DNA of 64,000 nt from Megascapheus bottae (lineage: Eukaryota > Chordata > Mammalia > Rodentia > Geomyidae): the NCBI GenBank assembly GCA_024803745.1, contig JANJXV010000130.1, positions 1,974,501 to 2,038,500 on the forward strand, written 5' to 3'. The notes beneath the pieces are model-generated. The model did not search any database. It was not told the origin of the DNA and saw only the letters and a program-made list of their open reading frames with translations. The position numbers and the translations under genes are program-made. How positions within the stretch are numbered: the first letter of the stretch is position 1; every line of letters begins with the position of its first letter. Positions 34,959 to 45,419 of this stretch are shown here, one piece after another.

Positions 34959-35167
34959 GGCCGGGAGTTTGGCCTAGTGGTTAAAGTGCTTGCCTAGCAT
35001 GCATGAAGACCCGGGTTCGATTCCTTGGTACCACATACATAGAAAAAAGCCGGAAGTGGTGCTGAGGCTCAAGTGGTAGAGCTCCAGCCTTGAGAAAGTC
35101 CAAGGACAGTGCTCAGGCCCTAAGCTCAAGCCCATGACTGGCAAAAAAAACCAAAAACAAACAAAAA
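34959..35167 (+). mobile_element. IDL-Geo SINE, young subfamily
   Basis: Left monomer with TGGCCTAGTGGTTAAAGTGC and GGGTTCGATTCC; Geo monomer with 'gctgaggctcaagtgg' and 'ttgagaaagtcc'; interrupted A tail. Perfect 15-bp duplication AAAATTACCAGCACA at 34944-34958 and 35168-35182. Shares the GGTTAAAGTGC variant with the copies at 36693 and 47711. Confidence 0.97.
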
Positions 35168-35774
35168 AAAATTACCAGCACAATCCTTCAGAGACCAAAC
35201 TTGAGTGGTTTCCATGTAAATATTTGGATTCATATTCAGAGTGGGATGTATGCCAACAGGGGAAAAAACTTCAGTTATTTCTATTAATCTTTATGTTAAT
35301 AACGGTGTTGTTATTTTTAGTTTTAAATTGTCCCTTCACACATATAAATAGATATCACACACATACAAGGCTTGTGTCACGTTGTACCTAAGTGAAAACA
35401 CAAGCAAATAGAAAATCAAAACACATTTTTTTAAGGAGTAACTTTTATCTCAACCAAGAATATATCGGCCTGGATCCAGGACTTATGTTCTTTTTACTAA
35501 AACAGTGTGTGTTTCCAAACATTGACTATTAGTGTCCCAGCCCATTCGTAATGAATTGTTTCTATATGCAATTCCCTATGAAAAGTAAGTATGGCTACCT
35601 GGGAAGTGCTGGATTTTAGGGCTCATTAGGAGATGAGCAAGAGAAACTACAGGCACTTTTTTGTATCTTGAAAGCAGGGAGCTTTAAAAAAAATCAGAGG
35701 TTATAAGCTAGGGATTTAGTTTGCCTACCACATGAAAGCCTTCCTCAATGCAGGATGTTTACCTAACATGTGTG

Positions 35775-36045
35775 AGACCTGAGATCCTCTCATCTCAGCC
35801 TTCTGAGTAGCTAGGGTTACAGGTATGAGCCACCGGCACCCAGCATCAAATGTTTTTGTTTTTTGTTTTGCCAGACCTAGGGCTTGAATTCAGGGCCTGA
35901 GCATTGTCCTTGGGCATTCCTCAAGGCTAGAGCTCTACCACTTGAGCACAGCACAGCTGTTTTCCATATATATGATACTGAGGAATCGAACCTGGGTCTT
36001 CATGAATGCTAGGCAAGCACTCTACCATGCTACTAGCCCCTCAAA
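35775..36045 (-). mobile_element. B1 left part plus IDL-Geo, both antisense
   Basis: 35775-35845 is an antisense B1 end ('agccttctgagtagctagggttac', 'tgagccaccggcaccc'). 35860-36042 is a complete antisense IDL-Geo: Geo monomer first (GGGCTTGAATTC, CTAGAGCTCTACCACTTGAG) then the ID part (GAATCGAACCTGGG, 'ctaggcaagcactctacca'). Similar words TCAAATG follow on both sides (35847 and 36043). Confidence 0.88.
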
Positions 36046-36439
36046 TGGTTTTTAATAGGAGAACACCTATGAATAAATAACTTGAAATGTGCATCCTTTG
36101 GTAATCACTATTTTCAACCACAAGAAGACAAGTAATGCCTCTGGCTGTATGTAAAGGACACATATAGTTTGAAATAAAGGGCACAGAGTATGATGTTGGG
36201 AAGAAATATGATTATCATCAGTCAAATCCAGAATATGGGGCATCTGTAAGACAAATAAGCATGTAGAGAAAAGGATATTCGCTATTGTAACTGATGGTCC
36301 TAAACCATTACTATAGTTACAATGTAAGGAATTTGAATCTTGCTCTGAAAAAAAAGCCATAACTATATTTCTAAGGCAAATATAGAATGTTGAACACTCA
36401 CTAAGCAACAGATGAGACATAAGAAATTATTGTCAAATG

Positions 36440-36690
36440 TCGATGTGGCCTTTAAATGTCTTTATCTGTTATTGATGCATACTAATGTACTTGTGAGTAA
36501 AATGCTAGAATATCTTATTTGCTTTAAATTATTATAGAAATAAAAGCTTGGGAGAAGATCTGGACCCAGACCTGTAAATGTTAATGACTGTGGAAGCCAC
36601 GGGATTAGTGCCTGGAAGTTTATTATATAATTGTCCTACTTTTTGTACACGTTGGAAATTTTCCTATGAAATACTTTAAAAATTAAAAAG
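36440..36690 (+). mobile_element. Old L1 (L1M-type) 3' end
   Basis: Ends 'tattatataattgtcctactttttgtacacgttggaaattttcc' (36622-36665), then 'aaaaattaaaaag': the characteristic 3' terminus of old mammalian L1. The upstream portion is diverged. Confidence 0.65.
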
Positions 36691-36692
36691 CA

Positions 36693-36881
36693 GGGCCGGG
36701 AGTTTGGCCTAGTGGTTAAAGTGCTTGCCTAGCATGCATGAAGACCCGGGTTCGATTCCTCAGTACCACATACATAGAAAAAAGCCGGAAATGGTGCTGA
36801 GGCTCAAGTGGTAGAGCTCTAGCCTTGAGAAAATCCAAGGACAGTGCTCAGGCCCTGAGTTCAAACCCAGGGCTGGCAAAA
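36693..36881 (+). mobile_element. IDL-Geo SINE, young subfamily
   Basis: Near-identical to the copies at 34959 and 47711, with intact A and B boxes. It lies between an old L1 tail and a B1-Geo. AAAAAGC at 36686-36692 and again at about 36882-36888 is a likely target-site duplication. Confidence 0.95.
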
Positions 36882-36886
36882 AAAAA

Positions 36887-37118
36887 AGCCAGGTACCAGT
36901 GGTTCATATCTGTCATCCTAGCTACTGAGGAAGATAAAATCTGAGGATCACAGTTCAAAGCCAGCCCAGACAGAAATGGCCCAGACAGAAACGTCCTCAA
37001 GACTCTCATCTTCAATTAATTACAGAAAAAGCCACAAGTGGTGCTGTAGCTCAAGTGGTAGAGTGCCAGCCTTGAATGAAAGGAGCTAAGGGACAACACC
37101 TAGGTCCAGGACTAGCAA
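36887..37118 (+). mobile_element. B1-Geo SINE
   Basis: 'gccaggtaccagtggttcatatctg', linker 'ctctcatcttcaattaattac', Geo monomer (GTAGCTCAAGTGGTAGAGTG). A short duplication CAGACAGAAA/CAGACAGAAA lies inside the B1 part near 36966-36990. Confidence 0.92.
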
Positions 37119-37139
37119 AGTAGCTATTCAGAGGCAGAA

Positions 37140-37240
37140 TGAATGAACTCCCACTGAGCTGTGTCCTGTGTTGGGTCTGATGCTAGGATGAGACATACAA
37201 AGATACACAATGCATTCATGTCCACTCGATCGTATTACAT
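37140..37240 (-). mobile_element. L2 relic
   Basis: 'tgtcctgtgttgggtctgatgctaggatgagacatacaaagatacac' order matches antisense L2 ('tgtgctgggtgctggggatacaaagatg'). Confidence 0.5.
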
Positions 37241-37790
37241 GTGTTTCAGTTCATAAGTCTGAGAGGCCTCTTAGGAGATTCCCATGTTGGGGACCATCCG
37301 TGACAGAACCTGCAGGGAGGACTTCTGCAAATTGTTCATTCTGTCATCTCGTTTAACCACTGTCCTGCCCATCATCCAAGAATCTGAGCCGTTTCTCCTA
37401 CCATCCTGGGACACCTAGTCTGAAATCCCAAAGGAAGACAAGGCCCTGGAGCTCAACCATGGGCCCCAATCCAGCACCCCACTCCCCACCCCCAGGCCAG
37501 GCATCACCACTTCCCAGCCCATCGCCTACAGGAGGAGCAGTTCCTTCAAAGGACATCTGGAGGTCATGTGGCTGCAGTGCCCACTGCGGCTATTGAATTC
37601 TGAAGTGGAATGAAAAAGCCATCAACATTGCTTCTCGGTTCATCAGACTGGAAAGCGACGCCCTGCCATTAGAGACTAAAGTCAAAGACTCACGAGGCGC
37701 TGAGTTACGCAGTGTGCACGACCATACATACTTGGCAATCTCTCATTTAGGGCTCACTGAAACAGCATTAACTTTCATTTTTCAGGTTAT
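37241..37790. other. Unique sequence
   Basis: About 550 bp of moderate GC without recognised repeats or a defensible exon. Confidence 0.5.
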
Positions 37791-37794
37791 AAGG

Positions 37795-37860
37795 GGGGGT
37801 AGGGAGAGAGAGGGAGAGGGAGAGAGAGAGAGAAAGACAGAGACAGAGACAGAGACAGAC

Positions 37861-37894
<34 letters not shown>
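37795..37894 (+). repeat. Polypurine (GA)n/(GACA)n tract
   Basis: G7 start, GGGAGA units, GACAGA units, then a GA run of about 15 units. Confidence 0.95.
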
Positions 37895-37898
<4 letters not shown>

Positions 37899-38510
37899 GA
37901 GATGTAACTTACCCAAGATCAAACACCATTTAGGATTTTTTTATTCATTAATTGAGTTTAAAACAATGTAGGAGTTACACAAAGCACACACCTGCCGGCT
38001 AGTTGAAACTGCTGACTACTAGTGTGAGGCCTTTCTTCTATGCCATGCTAGTGCACCAGTTGCCTCAGATTAAAGCCTTTCTCTCAGATCACTACAATTG
38101 CACGTTCTAGAGCCTTGGGCTCTAGAACAAGGAACCCAGGCATCTCGGTTCTGTCTTTCATACGGTGTGGAGTAGCCAACTTAATGGTGGAAACGTACAT
38201 TCCTTGGGTAAGTACTGTATGCATCAATGCACACACTCATGTCATGTATGTAAGTGTAGACAGAGATGGATGAATAGATCATGACAGGTGCATGGATGGT
38301 GTATGCGTTGTGTATGTTTGTACCTAGCTATTTGTAAATACATGTAACAAGTTGAGAAAAGCATCACCAAGCCAATACAGCTTTTTTTCTACCTTAGGAA
38401 GGGGAAAAAAAAGTCAAACACTACCAGAAGTTAGAAGACATATACTAATGTTTCTTTTAAATAAGCTTCCAAAAATACAAACAAAACAGATGGCATAATT
38501 TAAATATGTA
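37895..38510. other. Unique sequence
   Basis: No repeat family or exon recognised. Confidence 0.5.
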
Positions 38511-38512
38511 TG

Positions 38513-38543
<31 letters not shown>

Positions 38544-38553
38544 ATATATATAT
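38511..38553. repeat. (TA)n microsatellite
   Basis: About 20 TA units with one TTTA interruption; self-complementary and able to form cruciforms. Confidence 0.97.
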
Positions 38554-38869
38554 CATGTGTAACATCCGTGTACCAATAGCAGTTAATAATCATTAAGCAC
38601 AAATTCTGTACCCAGGGATTCTTCTCCATGTTTAATTAAGTTTAATTCTCTGCTTGCTACACCCCTGCAGGCACATTCTCCTAACACCACCTTTGAACAG
38701 CAGACAGGAAAGGGGCATAGTTTTTAGGCAGCTGCCCTCATCTCACAAAGCACAAATAAATGTCCCACCACCTCTGACCCCCACTCCTCTTCCCCAAACA
38801 AGCACTGAGGCCATTTTCTTTTCTGTTTTCTAACAGCATTCTGTGCATAACCAAGCGTGGTTTTAAATG

Positions 38870-39300
38870 AGAAAAAAATTATATAGAAAGGTATACAGCA
38901 TAATAAACCCAACACCTACATATCCACCCTCTGCAATTAAAAGTTAATGTTTATTTACATCCGTTAGGGTGTATTTAACATCTAGAATAACACTCAGTAA
39001 CACTGGAATTTTCCTCGTTGCCTCTCCCAAGTTCACTCAGGCTTTATAGACAGCTTGCTCTTTATCAGCTGAGCAATCTTCTTATTCATGTGTTTGCTGG
39101 AGAGATTACTAAAGCCATGTGTAAATCCCATAAACAACATGCAACAACATATAGAACTGTGGTATAGTTTCATCTATTCCCTGCAGCATTTGTTTATCCT
39201 TGACATTATTTTCAAAGACCCATTTGGGCTGGCACATACCCATTCATCCATTATCATAGCTCTATGACACAGAATCATGTTCATGTAAATTTTTGTCAAT
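38870..39300. mobile_element. Possible old LINE 3' region relic
   Basis: 'gaaaggtatacagcataataaa' (38886) followed by 'caacacctacatatccaccc' recalls the 3' UTR of old mammalian L1 families. The rest is too diverged for a firm call. Confidence 0.3.
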
Positions 39301-39960
39301 ATAAACTCATTTATTGGTCAGAGTATGGATTAATATATACTAGTATGTAATGTATTGATATATAATGTACTAATGTATAGCTAGCATGTTTAATATATTT
39401 GTAATATACACTCTTATTATAGTATATTATATTATTAGAAAATATGTTTATAGATTATATTTATTTTTTTCCCCAATCTTGGGGCTTAAACTCAGGGCCT
39501 GAGCACTGTCCTTGGGCTTTACTCAAGGCTAGTTTTCTACCACTTCCAGCTTTCCTGTGTATGTGATATGGAAGAATAGAGCCCAGGTCTTTGTGCATTC
39601 TAGGCAAGTACTTTACCACTGAGTCAAACTCCCAGCCCCTATATTTATAAATGTATTATATTATATACTTACAACACATTATAAAAACATTTAGAATATG
39701 GTATAATTATATTATTAAATATAATATATAGTAGTATAGTATATATAGTATATAAATAGTATAGTGTATATTACTGGATTGTATATGCTGTAATATATAC
39801 ACTAAATATATTATATATAAATGCATGTACTGTGTATAGATTATACTTCTGTAGACAGATTTATAGATTTATATCTGTAGATTAGTAAATACATTAATTG
39901 ATTAACATATTAATACATAAATCTAGACCCTAATAGATTAATTTGGTTGATTACTACATT
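39300..39960. repeat. AT-rich block split by a SINE
   Basis: Irregular TATA, AATATA and GTATAG units on both sides of the SINE at 39464-39638. The two halves are similar in composition, so the SINE probably landed in a pre-existing AT-rich array. Confidence 0.8.
39464..39638 (-). mobile_element. IDL-Geo SINE, antisense, 5' of Geo shortened
   Basis: Antisense Geo (GGGGCTTAAACTC, 'ctcaaggctagttttctaccactt') and ID monomer ('ctaggcaagtactttaccactgag'). Part of the Geo start is deleted. Similar TATATTTAT words lie at 39454-39462 and about 39640-39648. Confidence 0.88.
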
Positions 39961-41222
39961 TTAAAATTGAAGTTCATATAACATAAAATATACCATTACA
40001 TCAACTTTGTAGGATATGTTTTTCAAAAGAACTAATTTCAAAGTAAATTGAGGATTCCCTAACTTAAATATGCCAAAACCAGTAAGGGAGACAGCACTCT
40101 CCAGACATGCCTGTCCTTTCAAGTTATATTTCCCAAACCACCTAAACTCAAACGGCTCACAGCCACCTCCATTCAGTTTAGGCTTCATTCTGCTGGAGTT
40201 GCTAACTGCCCATCTACATTAGCAAACTCAAAGTGGATCCAGCAATCTAGATTGGCTTCTCTGGACAAAGAGCAATCTATCTTCATTTGTCCTTGAACAA
40301 AATGCCATACGGTGAAAAGTAACAAACATCTCTCTCTTACATTCAGAGGAGCTGAAAGTCTGGCACCCAGGTTATCCAGCTTGGCTGCCCTCTGGTGAGA
40401 GCTCTTTCTGTATGGAGTCCTTGGTGCTTTCTCGTTATCTCTTTCTTCACAGGTAGAGGAAAGGGGAAGTCTAATCTCCCTTTCTCTTTTTACAGGTCAC
40501 TGATCTGTCAGGAGGGTCCCCACCCTTGTAATTTCATTATCCTGTCATGACTCCAGCAAAGTCTGATCTCTCAACACCACCACACAGTGGGTTAGTGTTT
40601 CGATATATTAATAGGTGGTGCAGGGGAGGGAAAGCATTGGGTCTCCCCGAGGCCGAGCCGAGCCTGGGTGTAAATACACGGCCCATTTGTGCAGTGGGTG
40701 CAAAATACGGCGATGAGCTAAATGTCCCCACCCAGTGTCCAGATTCTGGCCCTGGTCTCAGGTGCGGGTACAGAGCAGTCAAGCCATGGCTGCCTGCCTC
40801 CTGCTCCAGAAGTGAGGCAAACATTTGCTGCTGGGATGGAAAGGCCTGCTTCTCTGTTTTGTCTGTGAAAACTGCCTCTCATAAATAAGAGATCAAACCA
40901 GGAACGCATATCAAAGCAGATGCAGCCAGAGCCGGGCTAGCCAGGAAGGAAGACAGAGAATTATAAAATGAGTCTACAGCCCTTGAGCTGAGCATGACAA
41001 GGAAGGAAGAAGCAAAATCACCCCAGAACCTGAGGAATGTGCTACCCAGAGACTGTTCCACTACTAACAGGAATGGATCACCCAACTAATTCATCTGTCT
41101 AACCACCCAACGTGGAAAACTGCACCTCTTAGGACACAGAGACCCTGGGAATGGATCAGTTGTATAACCAAACCACCTGGCTACCTTCCCACTCAGCCAT
41201 GTCAGCAATTTAAGTGTTCAGA
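39961..41222. other. Repeat-poor sequence with a CTCF-like motif
   Basis: About 1.26 kb with no recognised transposon, the largest clean interval in this part of the window. 40590-40920 is relatively GC-rich with several CpGs, and open frames overlap on both strands without a recognisable product. A regulatory role is possible but untested. Confidence 0.4.
40383..40398 (-). promoter_or_regulatory. CTCF-like motif, reverse orientation
   Basis: The minus strand reads TCACCAGAGGGCAGCC, matching the common CTCF form ACCAGAGGGCAGC. It faces the forward motif at 20359-20377 about 20 kb away. Binding is not demonstrated. Confidence 0.55.
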
Positions 41223-41224
41223 TC

Positions 41225-41340
41225 AGTAGAGACCGGAGTTGGAATCCCATTTCCATCATTTACACATTAAAATCACTTCTGGGTTAGGAACTTGAGCCCC
41301 ACCAATCTACTTTCCAGACCTGTAAAACTGGGATAACGGA
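41225..41340 (+). mobile_element. MIR relic
   Basis: 'gagttggaatcccatttccatcatttac' then 'ctttccagacctgtaaaactgggataac' (41309-41336) matches sense MIR. Confidence 0.6.
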
Positions 41341-41344
41341 TTGG

Positions 41345-41562
41345 GTGCTGATGGGCTCGTGCCAGTCCTCCTAGCTACTCAGGAGGCTGAGATCTGAGGA
41401 TCACAGTTCAAAGCCAGCCCAGAAAGGAATATCCCTGAGATTCACCAATTAACTACTGCCCCCTCTAAAAGACCAAAAGGAGCGCTGTGGCTCAGTTGAC
41501 ATTGATGCTAGCCTTGAGCAAAAAAAGCTCAGGGACAGCACCCAGGCCCTGAGCTCGAGTGG
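41345..41562 (+). mobile_element. B1-Geo SINE
   Basis: B1 part (ACTCAGGAGGCTGAGATCTG, CAGTTCAAAGCCAGCCC), linker, Geo monomer (GCTGTGGCTCAGTTGAC, 'ttgagcaaaaaaagctcagggacag', CCCTGAGCTCGAG). Confidence 0.93.
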
Positions 41563-41995
41563 TGGCATGCACTCACAGGCATACCGGTTTCCTCTGAGTC
41601 ACGAGACACCTGAGTAGTGAGGTTGACCACACTTGAGGGCCCATGGCTTCAGAGATACCTGCCAACATTTCCTATCCCAGGCCTCACAGAGCTGCAGTGA
41701 GGAGGAAAATCTACATGCTGGGAAATGACCCCCTGGCCTACAGGATATGGTGGGCTCCCTTGGCTTTGCCCTAAGACAGAAAAGGCTCACAAGGCCTTCT
41801 TCACCCAAAGCCCTCAGGTCCCATCTGGATCTTAGGAGAACTGATAGAAATCCTGAGCATTCATTCCTGTGGAAGAGCTCTTTCTCTCCTGCATCTAAGC
41901 GCAAGACAGCTCTAAGCTGACCTTGGAGTCCCTGGAGTCTAGGACAGCTTCAAAACAGTACATAGAAGAAAGCATGCCCGTTAGGGACCCGCCAT
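41563..41995. other. Unique sequence
   Basis: The minus strand is open at 41599-41904 with no recognisable domain. No repeat family seen. Confidence 0.45.
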
Positions 41996-41999
41996 TCTG

Positions 42000-42095
42000 G
42001 GTTGGAAAACTGGCTCCATCAGTTGGCCACTTGTTCATGTTACTGAACCCCCAGATTCTCATCAGTAATGAAAATGATGATCCATTGTTTTAAAG
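42000..42095 (+). mobile_element. MIR relic
   Basis: 'gttggccacttgttcatgttactgaacccccagattctcatcagtaatgaaaatgatgat' order (42023-42082) matches the sense MIR core. Confidence 0.55.
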
Positions 42096-42299
42096 CAGAC
42101 TGTCTGAAACATCTAAGTGAGAAATGGGAAAAGTGAATTTCCTGCACTCAACTGGGGAGAATGCTATGCATGATGAACCTACCAACAGTCGTTGTGATAA
42201 AACTGTGGATGAACATTTGCTAACTGTGTTGACTGCTGTTGGCGTCCCCTGCACCCCTGACTATCAACCCATTTTATCTTCTAAAGAACCCTGAGAGAA

Positions 42300-42505
42300 A
42301 CCGATAGCTCTCATCCCAGCCACTCAGGAGGCTGGGGTCTGAGGATCATGGTTCAAAGCCAGCCCAGGTAGGAAAGTCTGTGAGACTCTTATCTCCAATT
42401 AGCCATAATAAGAAAAAAAAAGCCAGAAGAGGAGATGTGGCTCAAGTGCTAGCCTTGAGTAAAAAAGCTCAAGGACAGCACCCAAACCGTGAGTTCAAGC
42501 CCAGG
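42300..42505 (+). mobile_element. B1-Geo SINE whose 3' tail grades into (CA)n and polypurine
   Basis: B1 part (CACTCAGGAGGCTGGGGTCT), linker 'cttatctccaattagcc', Geo monomer to GAGTTCAAGCCCAGGAC. Where the final 'tggcaaaa' tail should be, a (CA)n run (42506-42525) and then a GGGA tract begin. Confidence 0.92.
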
Positions 42506-42525
42506 ACACACACACACACACACAC

Positions 42526-42740
42526 AGAGGAGGGGGGGAGAGGGAGGAGAAGGGGGAGGGAGGGGGAGGGAGGGAGAAGGAGGGAGAGGGAGGGAGAGGG
42601 AGGGAGAGGGAGGGGGGAGGGGGGAGGGGGGGAGGGGGGGAGGGGGGGAGGGGGGGAGGGGGGAGGGAGAGAGGGAGAGAGGGAGAGAGGGAGAGAGGGA
42701 GAGAGGGAGAGAGGGAGAGAGGGAGAGAGGAAGAGGGAGA
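42526..42740 (+). repeat. G-rich polypurine tract, about 215 bp
   Basis: Starts as GGGAGA/GGAGAA units, passes into GGGGGGA and GGGGGGGA units (runs of six and seven G), and ends as regular GGGAGAGA units. Many runs of at least three G on one strand make it a strong G-quadruplex candidate. The 144-codon and 110-codon frames over it are artefacts. Confidence 0.97.
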
Positions 42741-42756
42741 AGCACAGCAGAGGCAG

Positions 42757-43136
42757 TGTGATGGTTAGTCTTGAATGGCATCCTGATTGGCTTGGGGGAA
42801 ACCTAGGAAGTTAGGAAAGGCCACCTTGGGGTGTGTCTGAGTCCTTTCCTGAGAGCAATAACTGAAGGGAAGACCCAATGAAGGGGTAGAAATCTCTCTG
42901 AAAGTGAGCAGAATCCTCCCAGGGCCTAATCAGGGTAAGAGGAAAAAGGGAAAGGAAGCCACCTCAAGCAAACTTTCTCCTTCTCCCTCCCCTCTCCTCT
43001 TTGGCCACCAGGACATAACTTGCTTTGATCTTTCCTGCACCATTCCTACCAGAATGACCTTAAGCACAGAGCAAATGCCTTTTCTCTTAGGTTGTTTTCT
43101 CTGTTGTTTGTCCCAGCAATGAGAACTTAATCAACA
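42757..43136 (+). mobile_element. Solo LTR, MaLR/ERVL-like
   Basis: About 380 bp from TGTGATGGTTAG to CTTAATCAACA, i.e. TG...CA ends. Inner blocks 'ggggtgtgtctgagtcc', 'gggaagacccaatgaa', a CT-rich segment and the terminal 'gtttgtcccagcaatgagaac' follow the order of a common rodent/mammalian LTR beginning 'tgtgatggttag'. No internal retroviral genes adjoin. Family by eye only. Confidence 0.6.
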
Positions 43137-43144
43137 GGGAACAT

Positions 43145-43275
43145 GCTTGGGTATCTCTGCTTTGTAGGAAACTGAGGCACAGGGAAGCGGCAAGCCTGTA
43201 GTCAAGGGCAAGGGCAAGGTCACAAGATGATAGGAGCCCGCATCAGAATTCAAGAAAGCCATCTAGCCTGGAGCC
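43145..43275 (-). mobile_element. MIR relic
   Basis: 'aggaaactgaggcacagggaagcggcaag' and 'gcaaggtcacaagatgataggagcc' match antisense MIR. Confidence 0.75.
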
Positions 43276-43912
43276 ATGCTTCTTAGTCCCTCTGTTGTTC
43301 TTCTTTCACCTGCTCTTCAGCCAGAGGTGGCCTTAGACGTGGCAAAGCCCCACATTAACTCGGGCACGCTGCCACTTTTGTCTTTGCATCACTTGGTTCA
43401 AATATTCTGCCCCTGGCAGAACATTTCCCTACCTCACAGGCATCTTGGCAACAATTATAAACTTCTTATTAAATTCTTATTAACTCATTAGAGAATTTAA
43501 AAAAAAAGCACTGCTCAAATTAACCACATCAACCATTAGTCTTCTCTCAGTTTGTGAATCCCATTTGCTCTCAGGAATAACAAGGAATGAGATCAGATGA
43601 TAAATGATAGTATTTATGGGCTGTTTGGGTTGCAATTTCTCCCAGTGTGAGGGTTTAAAATCATTGGTCCTGAGCTGATCAGATTAAATCATGTTAGGTA
43701 TGGCTCAAGCCTTCACATGGCTTCTTCTGAGCATTATTTGTTCTAAGTAAATATTATTTGATAATATGCAGATTCCCAATCCTACAAATAAATTTCCCCA
43801 AAGCAGTGTCTTCCATACTTACCGTGACTCTTGGGTTGCAAGAAACATAACTAGAACTGATTTGAACCAAAAGTAAGGAAGGGAAAGATTGATCGTGCTG
43901 TGTAAGAGCAGG
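43276..43912. other. Unique sequence
   Basis: No recognised feature; AT-rich. Confidence 0.5.
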
Positions 43913-43915
43913 AAG

Positions 43916-44124
43916 ATGGCTGGGGGCTCAGATATGTAATCTGAGCTACAGAGAGGCTGAGACCTGAGGATCTTGGTTTGAAGCCAGCCCAAGCAGGAAA
44001 AGTCTATGAGACTCATCTCCAATTAACTATTCAAAAAGCCACAAGTGGAGCTGTGATTTAAGTGGTAGAATGCCAGCCCTGAGTGAAAAATCTCAGGGAC
44101 AGTGCCCAGGCCTTGAGTTCAAGC
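43916..44124 (+). mobile_element. B1-Geo SINE with polypurine tail
   Basis: B1 part ('ggctgggggctcagatatgtaatc', AGAGAGGCTGAGACCTGAGG), linker 'ctcatctccaattaac', Geo monomer (GTGATTTAAGTGGTAGAATG, TTGAGTTCAAGCCC). It is followed without a gap by the AGAAAG/GGAAGG tract at 44125. Confidence 0.92.
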
Positions 44125-44300
44125 CCTTGTGCCAGCACAGAAGAAAGAGAGAGGAGAAAGGTGGAAGGGAAGGAAGAGAGGGAGAGGGAGGAAGGGAAGA
44201 GAAAACAAAGTGAGGCAAAGAGAGGGAGAAAGAAATCAAGAGAAAAATAGAGGAAGAGAGAGAAATAAAAGGAGACAGAGAGAAAGGCAACAGACAAGAA
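44125..44300 (+). repeat. Polypurine (GAAA/GGGA)n tract
   Basis: Nearly pure plus-strand purine, irregular GAAG, GGGA, GAAA and GACA units, directly continuing a SINE 3' end. Confidence 0.93.
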
Positions 44301-44387
44301 AATGGCTTAGTAGTTTCTTTAAAAGCATACATTTGCCATGTAACCAGCTTTCCCATGCCCTTGTACTTTTAAGAGAAAGACTATGAA

Positions 44388-44850
44388 AGTCTATGTCCAC
44401 AAAAAGATATATAGCCAAATGTACAAGACACTATTACTCATCATTTTCAGTCAGAAATTGAAAGTTGGGGGGGGAGAAACCACCCAACAACAGACAAATG
44501 GATCAATCATGAACTACTGGACTATTGATGTGAGGATCAACAGAAACATATCTTCAAATTATTATGCTGAATTAAACAAGCCAGACCAAAACACAGAATA
44601 CATATTGTAGAGTTCCCTGGACACAAAATACTAGAAAGTAAAAATTACTTGTGACGGAAACAGATCGGTGGTTGCCTGGGGTTTAGAGGGCAATGAAGAG
44701 AAAGGCCTCAAAGGGGCTCCAGTACACGCTGGGATGCTGTGGATCTATTCACGGTATTGGTGGTGACTCAAGGAACATCCTCTAATGACACACGTGAAAA
44801 CGTACACAAGCTATTACATCAACCGCATCTCCTTAAAGCTGAAGAACGAA
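44388..44850 (+). mobile_element. Old L1 (L1M-type) 3' region
   Basis: Ordered blocks: 'ctatgtccacaaaaaga', 'caacagacaaatggatcaatcatgaactac', 'gctgaattaaacaagccagacc', 'gaaacagatcggtggttgcctggggtt'. These match the ORF2 end and 3' UTR of old mammalian L1s. A G8 run interrupts it at 44466. Confidence 0.75.
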
Positions 44851-45139
44851 AGAAAATAGTGGGTCACACCACCAACAGCCTTCATTTCAAACAGCAGATA
44901 GGATACACGGAAAGACTGTAAACCCCACCCCGCTCATCTCTTTCTCAATTCTCCATGACGGCCTGGGCACCTCTGCAAGGTAACCTTGTCCCAACTACTG
45001 CACATGTGAGGACCTTGGGTGCTGGCAACACTAGGAGCTCAACAATCAAGAAGGCCCCCACTCTGCTTTGGTCTGTCTGCACAAGACCACAGATAGACTC
45101 TACATGCCTGTGTTTCCCTTCAGGCCACTACTTAGAAAT

Positions 45140-45417
45140 GGGAGGAGGGAGGAGGAAAGGGAGGAGGAGGGAGGAGGAAGAAGGAGGGAAGAGGAAGAAG
45201 GAGGAAGAAGGAGGGAGGAGGAGGAAGGAGGGAGGGGGAGGGGGAGGGGAGGGAGGGGGAAAGGAGGAAAGAGGGAGGGGGAGGAAGGAGGGAGGGGGAG
45301 GAAAGAGGGAGGGGGAGGGGGGAGGAGGAGGGAGGGGAGGGGGAGGAAGGGGGAGGGGGAGGAGGAGGGAGGGGGAGGAGGAGGGAGGGGGAGGAGGAGG
45401 GGAGAGGAGGAGGAGGA
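45140..45417 (+). repeat. Polypurine (GGA)n/(GGGGGA)n tract, about 278 bp
   Basis: Plus-strand purine only, built from GGAGGA, GAAGAA and GGGGGAGGA units. The longest open frame in the window (261 codons, 44955-45740) lies across it, but its middle is Gly/Glu/Arg repeat and its ends have no recognisable domain, so it is not a gene. Confidence 0.97.
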
Positions 45418-45419
45418 CA

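Noticed and set aside
43316..43335. CCAGAGGTGGCC, a partial CTCF-like match
   Set aside because: The first half of the consensus (CCANN before AGGTGGC) does not fit.
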